A stretch of DNA of 64,000 bases from Tenrec ecaudatus (GCF_050624435.1 NC_134536.1:7816758-7880757); one strand, 5' to 3'; positions 8,876 to 21,370 are shown, numbered from the stretch's first letter. The notes: generated by a model from the letters alone, not told the origin. Numbers and translations are program-made.

Positions 8876-11800
8876 GAAAGGGTGTGGTTCTCGCTCTTAA
8901 ATTTTCTGCTAGTGTTTGTATTTGCAGCATGCCAGTAAAACTTTCCCATTGTCAACTGCTGCTTTGGCAGAGGCACGTTTGTAAGTAAAGTAAGGGTAAG
9001 GACTACGTGGGCTTGGGAAGCAGAGACCCTGATTATTTGGAAATCGGGGTTCCTAGAAAGGAACATGTTGCTCTATTCAATTCTGACTCTGTTCCCTATC
9101 CTCATTTCGGGTTTTCTTTGTCAAAACATATCAAAATAATAAGTGATGTGGGATGATGAACGGAGGACCTATTAAAGTGCTTCCCTGCTGGCTTTTCTAA
9201 AGGTGGGTGAATGAGCAACAGATGGCAGGGCTGCCCTCCTTCCAGCTGGGGCCTTCAGTGCCACGCAGTGCCATCTGCAGTGGAGGCAACCGGACCTCAT
9301 ACTCCTCTGCCCAGCCTTTGCCAGTAGCTTCATGATATGACATGACGAGCTAAGAATAAAGCAGTCACAGACTTAAAAGAAGAGCTTGTACCAACACGCG
9401 TGTGAAAGCATCTGAAAAATGCCCACCGAACTTTGTCACGACACTTAAAAATGAAGAGGTCCCCACTGCTAAGAGTCAGTACTTGGGAACGTTCTGGAGA
9501 GCAAGTGCTCGACCCATAAGTGAAACTGCCTCGTGTAAGTAACATTGTAAAGAATTTAGTTTTTCCATTTTAAGCGCTTTAAGAAAGGATTACTTTCTAT
9601 TCCAATCCTGAAAGTGGTCAAATATGCCACAGTTTAAATCTTGTCACAATTAGTGTCAACCAAATGGCGACCTGGAGATGGCATAAGATTGTCAAGTTCC
9701 TGTCATACTATAGAGTAACAGATCGATTTGATTTTAATAAAATTCTAACAAAACAGAAAAGGCCATCCCTTTCCAGCTACTTGCTTGTTGGAAGAGGTAC
9801 TTGTAGGAACACTTCCCACTTTTAGCAATTGTTCACATGGACCGAAATCATCGGATAATGACGGCCCTTGTGGAAGAGACTGCGAACTTTCTTCATGTAT
9901 GGGGACACCACCACATGCTGCTGATCGACACATCTGAGGTTGTTCCTAGTCGGAGTTCTTCCTCAGACTGTAAGTGTGGGCCATCCCTTTACCCCCCACG
10001 TCCAATTCTGCTTTCTCCGTTTCATCAGCTCGAACGGGCAGAGATGAGGCAGCCCGTCCGACCACCTCTCTCCCCCTCTGTTGGGGTCCCTGGCAGTACT
10101 ACCAAGTGGACTCCGCCCTGCTTGCACTCTCCTCTGCAGCCAGGTTGGGCTGTGCGCTCCAGTGTCTCTGTCCTTCTCAGCTCAGCCGACAGCGGCCGTG
10201 ACAAAATCCTCACCAAGAGCCCAACCCTAATTGTCATCAATATCTCAGATACGCTGTCATCGGCCGTCAGCGCCAACAAGAAACGGGAGGAGGGGCAGAA
10301 GTTGCACATGAGGCAAGTGGAAAAAAGAGATCTTGGGTTTTCAACCCGAATTCTGTGGTTGAAATACACCTCAGATGTGGATAATTCCACTAGAAGTACA
10401 AGCTAAACATATAGGAATTGTAATGCCATTTTCCTCCTGACTCTAACCACATTGCTTCTGCTGAAACCATCTTGGAATACTGTAGTCAGTCTGCATCTGT
10501 TCAGTGGCACAGAGGTTCCATTTTAACCTCGTTTGGTTTAAATTTCATAATATCCTGAAAGATGCTGGCAGATGACCAATTAGAAGAAAGCGCACAAGTC
10601 ATATACTGTCAAGCAACCTAGAGACAGGAAGGCGTTTCTACTCTCCCAACACCACTCCAACAAATGCCACATTGAAAGCAGCTCTGCTCAAGACGAAACC
10701 GTCTAGTGGCAGCAGTGCAGAAGCAGCAGAGTGAAAATGTCAAGTGTTAAGCCGTGTCGAGCTAACTGGCCAGCACAACTGCTTATAATTTAGAAAGTTG
10801 ACTTAATGAGAAATACAGGGCCAGCGCTACCGAGTAAGTTATAAATTTTGACCTAAAAGGGGAAAAAAAAGTTCTAAACCAAAAGCCCTCCGGGTTTGAC
10901 TGTACAGTATTTATAACTATTTCACATTGATGGATTACTGTGATACCTTTCAAGATTTCCGTGTCATTTCTGGATAGCTGCAAAACTGCAATACAATGCC
11001 GCGTGCTGCTTTGGGTTCGGTTTTTAAAAGAGCTAGCATCTGAAGTATATAAAATGCAATTATAAAATTTACGGTATGCCCAACCCTTGAAAAAAAATCT
11101 TACAAAGCCTGACTCCTTCCCTCCAACACCACACATACCCATAAATGGTAATTCTGTTCTCTCATTTATCATCACGTATCCATATTACTTTGAAATATCA
11201 TATGTCCCTCACTCCCTATGAACCTTGGGTTTTGTGATAATGGTCAAGTAGCTATTAAACCGTTTATTACTCACCTACCATGATCAGTATATAAAGCAGG
11301 ATAGAAGCACAGTGGACGCTGTAGTGAAATTAATAAATATATGTGAATCTATAATTTAGGTGCCTTACAAAAATCCCTGTTGGACCTATAGGAGCTAAAT
11401 TATATAATGCATGGGAATGGGCTGGGGGTTTTGTTTCCCCCCAATCCCCCCCCAAAAAATCTAAATTTTCAGGGACAATGGAAATGCTGTCTTTCCTACC
11501 TGAACATCCCACAAGATTTTCCTAATTTGGGCATGTATCCAAGTACTTGAACAGGATATTCAAGAAATCATTTAGCTCACTACTGCTCCAACTCAAACAT
11601 CCAATCCACTGGCCTTCGAAAATCCGGAACAGTCCGAAATTGAGCAGGAAAAGAAATGACAAGAAAGAATAAGGGCATAGAATGAAAGAGGCAGGCCTCC
11701 CAAAACGGGTATTTGCAGCAGAATGTCAAGTTCATAATACAACCACTGTTGTCAACAACTTTCTTCTGTTGACACTAAGAGAAAAATTTGATCTTGGCAT

Positions 11801-12239
11801 GATGATCTAATCTGGAGGCTGGGAGAACACATGAGTTTGACACAGCATGGCCAGAGCTTATATAGGAAGTAATTCACTTCCTATTTTAACAAACCCACAA
11901 AGCTGTGTATAAAGATATGGGGCCTGAAGAGGAAAAAAAAAAGTGGGGGAGTGGTAAGGAAGCACCGGGTTTGTCTTTAGTTTTCACTGATAGTGCTAGG
12001 CAGGGCTGGGAAGCAGGAAGCCAACAGTTCAATAAAGAGAGGTCAAGGCTGGAAGCAAGACTTTAAGTCAAGCATGTCGTCTAGTTCAGCCTCAGAGCCA
12101 AAGGCACTGGGAGTAGACTGTGGAGGAGCCAACAATGGTTTTTAAAACAGCATCAAAAGTGAACAGCATAGTCAACTTGAAATGAGAGGCCAGCTTCCCT
12201 CTAAAATATGTCCTGCAATAGAGGAAAAGGGACTCACAG
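8876..12239. other. IGF2R intron 1, no recognised element
   Basis: About 3.4 kb of unique-looking intron. A 189-codon open frame lies at 9837-10406 on the plus strand, but it resembles no protein I know and has no gene structure around it. C and A homopolymers occur near 11448 and 11932. Confidence 0.5.
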
Positions 12240-12410
12240 CTGCACCCACAAGCCTGCCTCTCAATCCTAGCCCCACCACTAACCAGCATTGTGGGGACAC
12301 ACTTGATCTCTCTGAGCCACAACTTCCTCATCGACAAAACTATGCTAGCCTGCAAGGTCACTGGGAGAGAACATAAGACAGTCAACATAGACTAGGAGGT
12401 AATGCTTTCA
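12240..12410 (+). mobile_element. MIR SINE, plus orientation
   Basis: The MIR landmarks AATCCTAGCCCCACCACTAAC and TCTCTGAGCCACAACTTCCTCATCGACAAAACTATG are clear, followed by decayed sequence. Confidence 0.8.
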
Positions 12411-13449
12411 CCTGGATGAAAGATGCAAAGGGCTTCAAAATTGAGTGTACCCACTAAAGTTGGGTGACTTGGGAAGTCCCAACAGAGTGTCACATGACAA
12501 CAGGGCCTGCTGGGAGGCAGTCTGGTATTTGGAAGGAATCAGAGATGGCATTGAAGCAATAAGCACTTATCTCTTGGATCATCTCCACAGAGCTGAGAGA
12601 GCTGAGATTCAAGATGGCGTGGGTGCATACATGCACACACTGGCTGCCACTGTGGACTTCTCAGGTCAGGCAAAACAGTGCTGGGCCTACCTAATCCTGC
12701 ACCATTTAGCCACCATCTGCCACAAGGGCAGAGGCCTACGGAGACTGGACTTCTGGCAGAAGAGCAAGGAAAGACAGCACACATTCTTCTTAGAGAGGTT
12801 TTATTGCAATGCATGGGATTTTTAGTAAGTTGGCCAACCACAACAGCAATCTACCAAAAAGGAACCCAGCCCTGGACGTCAGGAGCCAGCCTGTCCTCTC
12901 TCGGCTGCTAGCCACGTCTGCTGCAAGTTTTTGCTCAGGTTGTCTTGCTGGGACCAGGATACAGCCATGCCTCCCCGAGACCCTGCTCCAGGCTGATTTT
13001 CTAAAGTCATGAGGGTCTCTCCTTCTTCATCCCTTCCTAATGAACTGCCTTGAAAGTCATTCCAGCCATGGGCATGGCATATCCTTCCTTTCAGAGGTGT
13101 CATGACAAGAATATAGGTCTGGCCTTCCCTAATTTCTGGGCCAGTCAGCTCAATTAAGGAGCTCACCACGCTAATGAGGCAAAGGTCAGGAGCTCGTAGC
13201 CCTTCACAAAGTCCAATTCGGTTGACACAGGAGGGGGGAAAAAACCTCTACTCTGAAGACTGGTCGGGCTTCAAATGGCAAGCTAGCACCAATAGTTCAG
13301 CAAAACCCAACACAGTCGGGGAAGAGGAAACACACTCCATACACATACACACAGCCAGATCCAGTCTCCGCTTTATGCCCTCATGGAAGAGTGCATACGG
13401 AACAATATTATGTCATCCTGTCCTTAAAAGCTGAGCAGTTACACACCCT

Positions 13450-13600
13450 GCACAATACTAAAAGGATTGCAAGCATCATCATCAACCTTTTCACAGTACC
13501 AGACCTAGAGTCTAAGGAAGTCAGCAGCCTTACCTAGGGCCGCAAATCCAGAATGTGATAAAAGCTGGCATTTGAATGAGACCCATCTCTGGGGCATGTG
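13450..13600 (-). mobile_element. MIR SINE, minus orientation
   Basis: Reverse-complement MIR features: a GTCTAAGGAAGTCAGCAGCCTTACCTAGGGCCGCAAATCCAG-like block, then GCTGGCATTTGAATGAGACCCATCTCTGG. Strongly diverged. Confidence 0.55.
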
Positions 13601-13699
13601 TTACAGCTACTGTTAACCTACCAGTTACCTTAAGGAGAGAAACCAGCTGTTCACTAAATTGCTATTCTTACCTGATACTCTTGCTTCCTTTCTTCTTAA

Positions 13700-14390
13700 G
13701 AACAGTAATCAGAACAGCACATATTTCCATCACAAGTAACAGCCTACTTGACTTTGTCCTTCTCTGTCTCCTTGCTGGTTAACATCATTGTTCCTCTTAA
13801 GGCCACTCCCTCCTTCTTCACCTGTTCATTGGCCCCCTAGTTCTGTTTTCATCTTACTTAACAACCAACCCTTTCTTCCCCCGGCTTCTAGGGCATCACT
13901 GGCCCTTGATTCTCAGGTGCTCTTTCTGTCAGCTCTGGTTTTGCTGGTTTCTTGTCATCTCATTGGCCTCTGACGGTTCGGCCTACAGTCCCTAAGTAAT
14001 CTCGTCCAGTCTTAAGGTTTTCCACCTATCCCAGAGCAGTTCCCAGATTTCTACCCAGCCTCTTAAACTCCACATTCACCACTTTAACTGCATCTCAGAA
14101 TCAATATGCCCAAGCCAACGTCCTTATCCAAGGGCACTTCAAAAAGGTCGTGGAAAAAAAGATCCATTAACTTTTCATTTCATTTTTCCACCAACTTTTT
14201 GAAGGTCCTCCAATTTCCCTTCCCTAGACTCGCATTTCCCACAGCCTCCTTCATCTCAGAAAATGACAACCCCATCCTTTCCTCTGTTACTGTCAATACC
14301 CCTCCCTCAGTCAAAACTGCAAACGCCAAGTGTTACCAAACCGTGAACCACATTACCACCACCTGCTCTAAAGGGTCAACTCTATAGACA
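13700..14390 (+). mobile_element. Ancient LINE ORF2 relic, probably L2
   Basis: Pyrimidine-rich, decayed sequence with the order of segments expected for the reverse-transcriptase part of an L2-type LINE: CTTGTCATCTCATTGGCCTCTGAC, GTAATCTCGTCCAGTCTTAAGG, CATCTCAGAATCAATATGCCCAAGCC, then TTTCCCACAGCCTCC and ATCTCAGAAAATGACAACCCC. It is interrupted by a small inverted-repeat element at 14132-14208. No frame is intact. Confidence 0.5.
14132..14208. mobile_element. Mariner-like palindromic MITE inside LINE relic
   Basis: About 77 bp with inverted termini of about 25 bp: GGGCACTTCAAAAAGGTCG at the left and, reverse-complemented, GGACCTTCAAAAAGTTGG at the right. It lies within an older LINE relic, which dates it as the younger of the two. 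Confidence 0.65.
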
Positions 14391-16019
14391 GAGAAGGCGG
14401 GGAGGGAAATTGGTGTTTCTAATCTTCATTTCTTGGTGGTGAGTCACACATTTGCAGCAGCAGACACCAGGTGGAGGGGGCGCAGAGGAACAATAAGGGT
14501 GACTCATTGGAGGTGAACCCCTGTCACTTCTAGGAAACCCTGTCTTCAGTCCGTCCATTCTGGTGACTTCCTTTTCTATGTTGGCAGGCCAGGAGCTGAG
14601 AGAGTGCTTGAGGGAGTTTGGGTTTTAAATATAAAACAATGTTTTAAAAAGTGTAATTGATTTGAGAAGTTCTTATTACAGATGAGTGTTACACGTGGCC
14701 AAATCCTACAGCCAGTGTGTTCTTGTGTGAGCTTCCCATTCCACTTCTGTTTTATTACAGCACACAGATGTGTGAAGACTATTCACACAAAGGCTTTAAT
14801 TAAAAAGATTGGTCCTAAACTTCCCCCAAGGCCTCCCACTAGCAATCGAATTTCAAAGCTCATTTGCCAGTTTTCCATACCCCTTCCTCCTCCCACTGCC
14901 CCAGAAGACCCTAGAATGAAAACTGCATGAATGCTTTCACAACCTCTGGGCGCCTACAAGGCTTCTGGAGCTCTAAGAGCAGTCGCTCCCGCAGGAATCT
15001 CTCCTTCACCCAAGGAACTTGCCCTCCTTGTTTATTGCACCTTGATCCCCCAGGGGATCTCAAAGCAGTATTCAAAGGGGGTGGGGGGGATGGAAATCCC
15101 ACTCCAGGTCTCCAGCTGCCCGGAAGGGACACATTTCCTTTTCAAAGGAACTGGGAGGGCCTCGAATCCATCCACTGTGAAAGCCCACCACCAGGCTAAC
15201 TACCAAATAACTGAATATAAAAATAGGTCTCTGGCACAGGTCTGTGGGCACCTCAAACTTAAACAGGCAGCTGTTGGAGCTAAATGGTTCCGGGAGTGCT
15301 CCTGCCATGCAGCCCCACCGCCACCTCACAGATACCAGGGACCTCAGTATATGCCCCCCCTCTTCTAAAGGGGAAACCAGGAGCTCCTTCTAACCACCAA
15401 GGGGGAAAAAAAAAGCTTCTGGGAAAGTGGCCTGACTCCTACAAGAGACCCACAAGGAGTCTCCCTTTTTCCTGTCAGCGGGATGTGGCAGCCCTCCTTC
15501 CCCTCGGCCTGGGGGTGAAGCCAACACCAGGACTGGCAGGAAAGGAGCCTGGGCCCCACCATTCCCCACCTGGCACCCAGCCTAACCCCACAACTCCTGT
15601 GACCAAGTCCCGCACCATTGACGCTCACTGGAGTCAGAGCTTCCTGTACTTCACCACTGAAGGAATCCTGAGCAATGTCCACCTCAGCCGCCCAGAATTT
15701 TGGAGTAAATCAGACCCCGAGCTCCACATAGTTTAGTGGTTTCAGACTTTTATTTTTTAAACAGAAGCCTTTCATTCTCACTGGGATTCTACACGGAGAA
15801 CCTTATCTAAGACAGATAAAGAAGAATTGCTCTCTGGCTGAGATGGAAACCCCCAAGGCAGAGGGAGAACCCCAGGTGCAGGCTGCTGGTTGAAAAAATA
15901 AACCACTGACCTAATGCAGGACTATAATCAGTGGTGAGAAGCAGCAGCAACTACCCCCACTGCCAGGCAGAGTGAGCCCCTAGGATAGCCCAGGCAATAA
16001 ATACCTTCTTGTGCTGACC
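14391..16019. other. IGF2R intron 1, no recognised element
   Basis: A stretch of moderately GC-rich intron without recognisable exon or repeat. Open frames (for example 14931-15368 plus) overlap on both strands and show no known domain. Confidence 0.5.
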
Positions 16020-16170
16020 CCACTCCTCCCCCGCCACATGTCAGGCTCCGGAAAGAAACTGAGCCTTGGAGAGCCCATAACTTGCCCAAGGCCTTCAACT
16101 AGACATGGGAGGAGCCCAGATTTAAAAACTGTACACTGACTTCCAAACTCAGCTCCCACAACTCTCAAAG
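16020..16170 (-). mobile_element. MIR SINE, minus orientation
   Basis: Contains the diagnostic reverse-complement MIR run: AAACTGAGCCTTGGAGAGCCC, ATAACTTGCCCAAGGCC and a GAGCCCAGATTTAAAAACTG block. Confidence 0.7.
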
Positions 16171-17817
16171 AGGAAATGGAGGATCTGCAAAAAAGGAAGG
16201 GATGCGAGCAGGCCAACTGAATAGTCCAGGACTCCTGCCTTGGACCCCATGCAGGCTGGGTGCTCCGCACCCTGCCAGAAGCAGGCAACAGGAGGTTGCA
16301 GCTGCTCCTGCTAGGAACAGGGCTTGGATATGTCTCTTAGGAGGATGGAAAAGCACCCAAGCCCAAAGGCCAGCCTGACACACCAGCCGGAGGCACACCC
16401 TGCCCACCCCTCAGCTGCCCCACAAATACTTTCCAGCCAACTGCTGACAACTGCTTCCAACCCTACCCTATGCAGCTGCACAAGCAGGCAGCGAGGATCC
16501 AACTGGAGAGTGAACTGCCAAGAGCACAGTGGAGAATCCCGCCGTGAGTGGGGCACCAACCCTGAGAACGAGATGGCAAATCTAAACAAAGACACGGGAC
16601 CCAAGGAAAAGGCATTAACAGAGGCTTTGGAGCAGAACTTCAAATACACCCTCAGAGATGACGATGAGAGCCTAGTCACCAGGCAGAAGGAGCGGCCACC
16701 AGAAAGAGGCATCAGTGAAGACTTTGTGGAAAGAAGAGACAAACAGCAGACAAGATACGCAGCACCTGCACAGCCCCTAGAAGCGAGGTGGTGAGCTGGG
16801 AGACAAGGCAGTGCAATTCTTCTGGAAGCTTGTCCTCCGACGAGAACCAGACACAACGTATAAGCAAGCAAATAAACAGGAAGCAACACAAAGTATGGGA
16901 AGACAAAGTGGGGGAAAAGGACGGTTGAATAGCCCAAATAATCAAACTCAGACCCAAGCAGAGAACATTTTTCCAAACACACAGACACTCACAGCTTGAC
17001 TAGGTGCTAGGCCACAAGGGAAATGTCAATAAATTCCACAGAAAAGCTGCGATTATACAGACCACACTTACCACAATGGAAAAAAAAAAAGCTAAAATAA
17101 CCCCCCAAAAATCCACTTGCCTGGAAAAATTTTCTAAAATATTAGTGGGTCCAGGAAGTTGAAATATTTCGAATGATTGGAAAGAAATGTTTTAAAATTG
17201 AAGGGTGAACAAAAAAACAAAGCAAAACTAGGTTCGTGCTCCAGAACAAGGGTCCTCTGCTTTTATGGGCATTTCTTAATTACATAAAGAGGCCAAAAAG
17301 CAAAAATCTAAGCTTTTGACTCCAACTGGAGAAAGGAAAACCTAGGTAGCAGTAAGAGGAGAGCAAAAAAGGAACACAATGAAAAATGAATGGTGAAGAC
17401 TAAACAAAAGTGTCTCTGAAAAAGTAAACAACTCTTCAGTGAGTCTGAATAAAGACCACACAACAAAACATGGGGAACTTTTAATTCATCAGCAGACAGA
17501 TATTTCTGAAAGCATATCCCCGAAAGAAAGGCCTGAATAAGCATTTCTTCAAAGAAGGCACCCAAATGGCCAATAAGCGCATGAAAATACACTGGGCATC
17601 ATTAGCCATTAGAGAAATGCAAATCAAAATCACAGTGAGATGCTAACTCACACTCAACTGAGATGTGACACAATGTCTGCAGGTGACAATAAGGGGGGGG
17701 GGACGAATCCTCATACACTGCTGGTGGTGATGTCAAATGCTTCACTCAGACCCTATGGAAAGCATTTTGGTAGTTCCTCCCCAAGTTAAACATAGACTTG
17801 TCATTTTAAAAAACCCA

Positions 17818-18005
17818 AGCCCCAGGCTGTTGAGTGGATCTTGATGCAAAGTGGTCCCAACAGGACACAACTGAACTGCCCCCTTGGGTGCTCAGTGTGG
17901 CAGAGCTGCCACATCTTTTCTCCCAGGGAACTAGGTGCATTCAAACCGTGACCTTCGGGTTCGAACAGCTGAGCACTTGGCCACCAGGCCACCAGGGTTT
18001 CAAGA
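17818..18005 (-). mobile_element. AfroSINE, minus orientation, inside L1
   Basis: Near full length: CAGGCTGTTGAGTGGATCTTG at the tail end, ACTGAACTGCCCCCTTGG, TTTTCTCCCAGGGAAC, and the tRNA-like end ACCACCAGGGTTT... written as CCACCAGGCCACCAGGG. Confidence 0.85.
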
Positions 18006-18507
18006 ACTGAAACGGGTTCTCAAAGACGTGTGTTCTCCAGAGAACCCTGGGGAAGCCACTTGGTGAAACTATGACAGTAGTCAAGACTCTGTCCCCTGCC
18101 AGCCACCACTTCCTTAAAAGCACCGACAGTCTTACGGGTGAATTCTACCAAAACTGAGGGAACAGAAAATGTCAACCTTATATAACAACTATTCCACAGC
18201 ATACAGAAATACTAGAAGCTAACTAGCTCATTGCACAAAGTAAACATCCTAAATTCCAAAGTATGTCAAGAATAGCATAGCAAAGAAAATATAATATTGC
18301 AAAAAAAAATTTTAATGAAAATATAATATTGCTTTAACGGCAGCTCCAAACATCCTACTTAAATATGAGCAGATAAAACTGAATATCTGCATAAACGGGA
18401 AGGAAAAGAACTTTCACCCTTTCCTCACAATACACAAAAATTAGCTCAAAAAGTTACCAAGGAGCTAAACTTTTAAAAAAAACTAAAACAAACAGAAAAA
18501 AATATTT

Positions 18508-18692
18508 GTTCTCAACGAGGGTGGATTTTGCCCACTATGGGTCATTTGGCAATGTCTGTAAACATTTTTTGGACCCCTTTGGGTAAAGGCCAGGGATAAT
18601 GATTAACATCATACAATGCATAGGACAGCCTCTACAATAAAGAATCATCTACCCAAAATGTCAATAGTACTTAGGTTGAGAAACCCTAGGGT
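18508..18692 (+). mobile_element. MER20 (hAT-Charlie MITE) inside L1
   Basis: Matches the MER20 consensus as I remember it: TTCTCAACGAGGGTGGATTTTGCCC, CATTTGGCAATGTCTGTAAAC, GGCCAGGGATAATGATTAAC, ACAATGCATAGGACAGCC, AAAATGTCAATAGTACTTAGG and TTGAGAAACCCTA. The inverted ends (TTCTCAACG / TTGAGAAACC) are visible. MER20 copies have been implicated as endometrial enhancers in placental mammals, so its place in IGF2R intron 1 is noted. Confidence 0.8.
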
Positions 18693-18989
18693 AAGCAATG
18701 AGTTTTGAGACTATAAAAAGCACAAACCAAAAACAACAAAAAGATTTTAAAAAGATAAATTCGTGATCACCAAAATTAAAAGTATCTGCCCTTCAAAAAC
18801 ATTTACATTTTAAAAAATGAAAAGGCAAGCCACACACTGGAAGAAAATATTCATACTAGTTACTATACATCTCTGTCAAAGGATTTGTTTCTAGAATACA
18901 CAGACCTCTTAAAACCCAGTAAGACAAAAAGAAATTCCAGCCCCCTTTCCCTCCCGCTCCACCTCCCCACCAAGGAAAGGATATGAATA

Positions 18990-19385
18990 ATGTGAATTGG
19001 GTTCTCCAAAATGGCTATCTACTCAGATTGTGACCTTAATAAGAAATTGGGGCTTTGCAGGCACAATTATGTAGTTAAGAGGATACTCGATAATTAGGGT
19101 AGGCCCTGAATCCAGCGACTGACATCCATATAATACACAAACTCACTCAGAAAACTATGTGGAGGAGGAGAAAGGGATGAGAGTGATGGGTCTGTAAGCC
19201 AAGGAGTGCTGAAAGCCACCAGGCGTGGAGCAGAGACTTACTTCCTCAGAACCTCCAGGAGGAACCATCCGTGCCATCTCGACTTCAGATTTCTGGCCTC
19301 CTCAACCAGGAGAGAAGATGTTTCAATTGTTTTAAGTCACCCAGTTTGTGCTAATTTGTTGTGGCAATCCAAGAAAATCAATAAC
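18990..19385 (+). mobile_element. Ancient LTR-like repeat (MaLR-like), copy 1
   Basis: It has the widespread mammalian pattern GTGACCTTAATAAGAAATTGGGGCTTTGCAGG, TAGGGTAGGCCCTGAATCC, TCTGTAAGCCAAGGAG, CTTCAGATTTCTGGCCTCC and GTTTTAAGTCACCCAGTTTGTG. The copy at 40525-40935 has the same order. I recall the family as LTR-derived but cannot name it with certainty. Confidence 0.5.
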
Positions 19386-19397
19386 AAGAAGCAGGTT

Positions 19398-19830
19398 GTT
19401 TTAATATACTTTTTATTGTGAATTGAGTGGAAGGTGCACAGAGAGCATAAGGTTTGACATTCAACAGTTCAAGTGCATTTTGTTTTCTCTGCTCGACTAC
19501 AGCCCCCACAGTGGCACATCACATATCCCACATCTTGTTTTCATTCTTCCCTTCCTCCTGACCTTCTGAACTTCTGCCCATATTTTTCTCCTTCTCTGTC
19601 CTGGACTTTCTACTGTGGTGACCCCCTTTCAGCACAATTGGTAGTGGTAACTAGGTGTCATTTGGTTCCTCTGGTCTCAGGGCTGTGCTTGTTTGATTTT
19701 CATGACTCCTCTTTCCCCTGGCGGCAGCGATCGATAGATGCCCCTTAGATAGTGGCTTGCATGCTGCAACCTCGGGGGCTACTTACCAAAGCCGGCTACA
19801 GAACACTGCCTTTGTTTTCCAGCTTTGACC
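19398..19830 (-). mobile_element. L1 3' UTR fragment, minus orientation
   Basis: Same family as 8395-8875: TTTTTATTGTGAATTGAGTGG, AACAGTTCAAG, TTCTCCTTCTCTGTCCTGGAC, GGTAACTAGGTGTCATTTGG, then TAGATGCCCCTTAGATAGTGGC and CTACTTACCAAAGCCGG. Confidence 0.65.
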
Positions 19831-20214
19831 GCTGAGTCTTGCCACACTGTTCTGTCACTATTAATGGAAAACAATTTCGTTTTCTTTCTCTGACACAGGT
19901 GATGGCTGTCACAGGTTTTAGTGTATCAGAGTTGGTCTTTTAAAATATTAGCAAAAGATTCCAGCAGTCTGTGATAAGAGTAGTACAAGGCATGACTATT
20001 CTAGCAATAAACAATACAATGGAAAGTCTATCATTAATACATGAAAAGTGGGGCGGGGGCAATAACAATCTCTGCCAGAAAATGCTCAGTAACTTTCCTG
20101 GTGAGCCATCAGAAACATCCCCATTACAGTGAAACACCCCTACCCATCACTGCAATAACCAGCATTATACCGTGAGCCTAGTCAATATGCTCAGGCATGA
20201 AGGCATAAGAGGAA

Positions 20215-20480
20215 TTAAGTTTAAAAAGTCATCCAACATTGTAACCATGTGCAGATGACCAAAGTGAGTAAAATCTATCTAGAAAATTCAAGGAACAATG
20301 AATCAATTGGCAAACTATAAGAACTAATAAAAATATAGAAACAACCAACTACTGGTGTGTTTCTGAGATGCCAATAAAGACAAAAAAATTTTAAAAAGCT
20401 ACAGATTAAAATAGTTCATAACATGAACAGCAACAAAAAAGCTACCAACATCTAAGAAGATGCAAGGCTTTCCTGGAGGA
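20215..20480 (+). mobile_element. L1 ORF2 fragment, plus orientation
   Basis: The A-rich coding-like sequence follows the L1 ORF2 order AACTATAAGAACTAATAAAAA, GTGTGTTTCTGAGATGCCAATAA, then AGCAACAAAAAAGCTACC. Short and decayed. Confidence 0.5.
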
Positions 20481-20805
20481 AACTGGATTACTTTTACCAA
20501 AGAGGCAAAGGGCCAGTGGCTGCGATGCAACGAACAGAAAGCGTGGCACGCTCATACAATTAGGGAAACTAACAGGTCACGATAACTTATGAATCCTATG
20601 GAAACTCGGTCAGTGTAAGGCTGGTGGTGAAACTTGACGAGATGGATTTTTTTTAATTCATGACAAAAATAAATGCCCATGTCTCCCAAAATCATGCAGG
20701 GAGGGACTGGGGCAGCAGATGCACCCCTTTCCAGAGAGAGGGATTTGGAGAGCCTGAGACCTAGTTATTGCAAGACTCTTGCTGGCCAAGATCAAAATTA
20801 AGTAT

Positions 20806-20980
20806 TAGAACCCACTGCTGTTGAGTTGATTCCAACTCACAGGGTCTCACGTGGCAGAGGAGAACTGCTCCCGAGGGTTCCTGGGATGGAAATGTTGGTG
20901 GGAGCAGACAGCTCCATCTTTCTCCTAAAGAAAGACTTGTGAATTAGCAGCTCAGTGCTCATACCCCACTGCACCAAAAT
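20806..20980 (-). mobile_element. AfroSINE, minus (cluster of three, first)
   Basis: AACCCACTGCTGTTGAGTTG, GATTCCAACTCACAGGG, then CATCTTTCTCCTAAAG and a decayed tRNA-like end. First of three same-orientation copies within 570 bp. Confidence 0.8.
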
Positions 20981-20982
20981 GG

Positions 20983-21145
20983 TCACACGTGACTTGATTG
21001 ACTTATAGCAACCCTGTAGGACAGAAGAGAACTGCTCTTGTGGGTTTTTGAGAATGAGTCTTTATGGGAGCCGTTAGCCACCTCTTTCTCCCAAGGAGTA
21101 GCTGGTGGGTTTGAATTGCTGACCTGGCAGTGAGCAGCCAAAAAT
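20983..21145 (-). mobile_element. AfroSINE, minus (cluster, second)
   Basis: TGACTTATAGCAACCCTGTAGG, GAGAACTGCTCTTGTGGG, CCTCTTTCTCCCAAGGAG, GGTTTGAATTGCTGACC. The tRNA-like end is cut short. Confidence 0.85.
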
Positions 21146-21172
21146 GTAGGGGGAGAAGAAAAAAAAAAGAAA

Positions 21173-21370
21173 ACCTCAAACTCACTGCCATCAAGTCAAT
21201 TCTCAGTCATCCATAGGACAGGGTAGAACTGCCCCTGTGGGGTTCTGAGACTGTCATTTTATGGGAGTAAAAAAACCAAGTCTTTCTCCTTCGTATAGCT
21301 GATAGGTTCACACTACTGACCTTGTTGGTAGCAGCCCAGCAAGTAACTACTGTGCCACCAGGGCTCCTTG
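21173..21370 (-). mobile_element. AfroSINE, minus (cluster, third)
   Basis: Complete: CAAACTCACTGCCATCAAG at one end and TGTGCCACCAGGGCTCC at the other, with the internal GTAGAACTGCCCCTGTGGGG block. Confidence 0.92.

Larger units (their letters stand above)
16880..18935 (+). mobile_element. L1 ORF2 relics (L1M type), mosaic, interrupted
   Basis: Several diverged plus-strand pieces of L1 ORF2. The end of the endonuclease region is at 16970-17216 (AGGTGCTAGGCCACAAGGGAAA ... GACCACACTTACCACAATGG). A 3'-terminal segment is at 17440-17815 (AGAGAAATGCAAATCAAAATCAC ... CATACACTGCTGGTGG). Reverse-transcriptase pieces follow at 18110-18300, and a late segment at 18760-18935 (GCCACACACTGGAAGAAAATATTC). 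The order is not collinear with ORF2, so at least two insertions or a rearrangement are involved. An AfroSINE and a MER20 sit inside it. No frame is functional. Confidence 0.7.

Noticed and set aside
9837..10406. 189-codon plus-strand open frame in IGF2R intron 1
   Set aside because: No recognisable domain, no promoter, splice or poly(A) context I can defend. A search for homologues and RNA reads would settle it.
16324..16988. 156-codon plus and 225-codon minus frames
   Set aside because: They overlap decayed L1 and unassigned intron; the minus protein is hydrophobic by base composition only.
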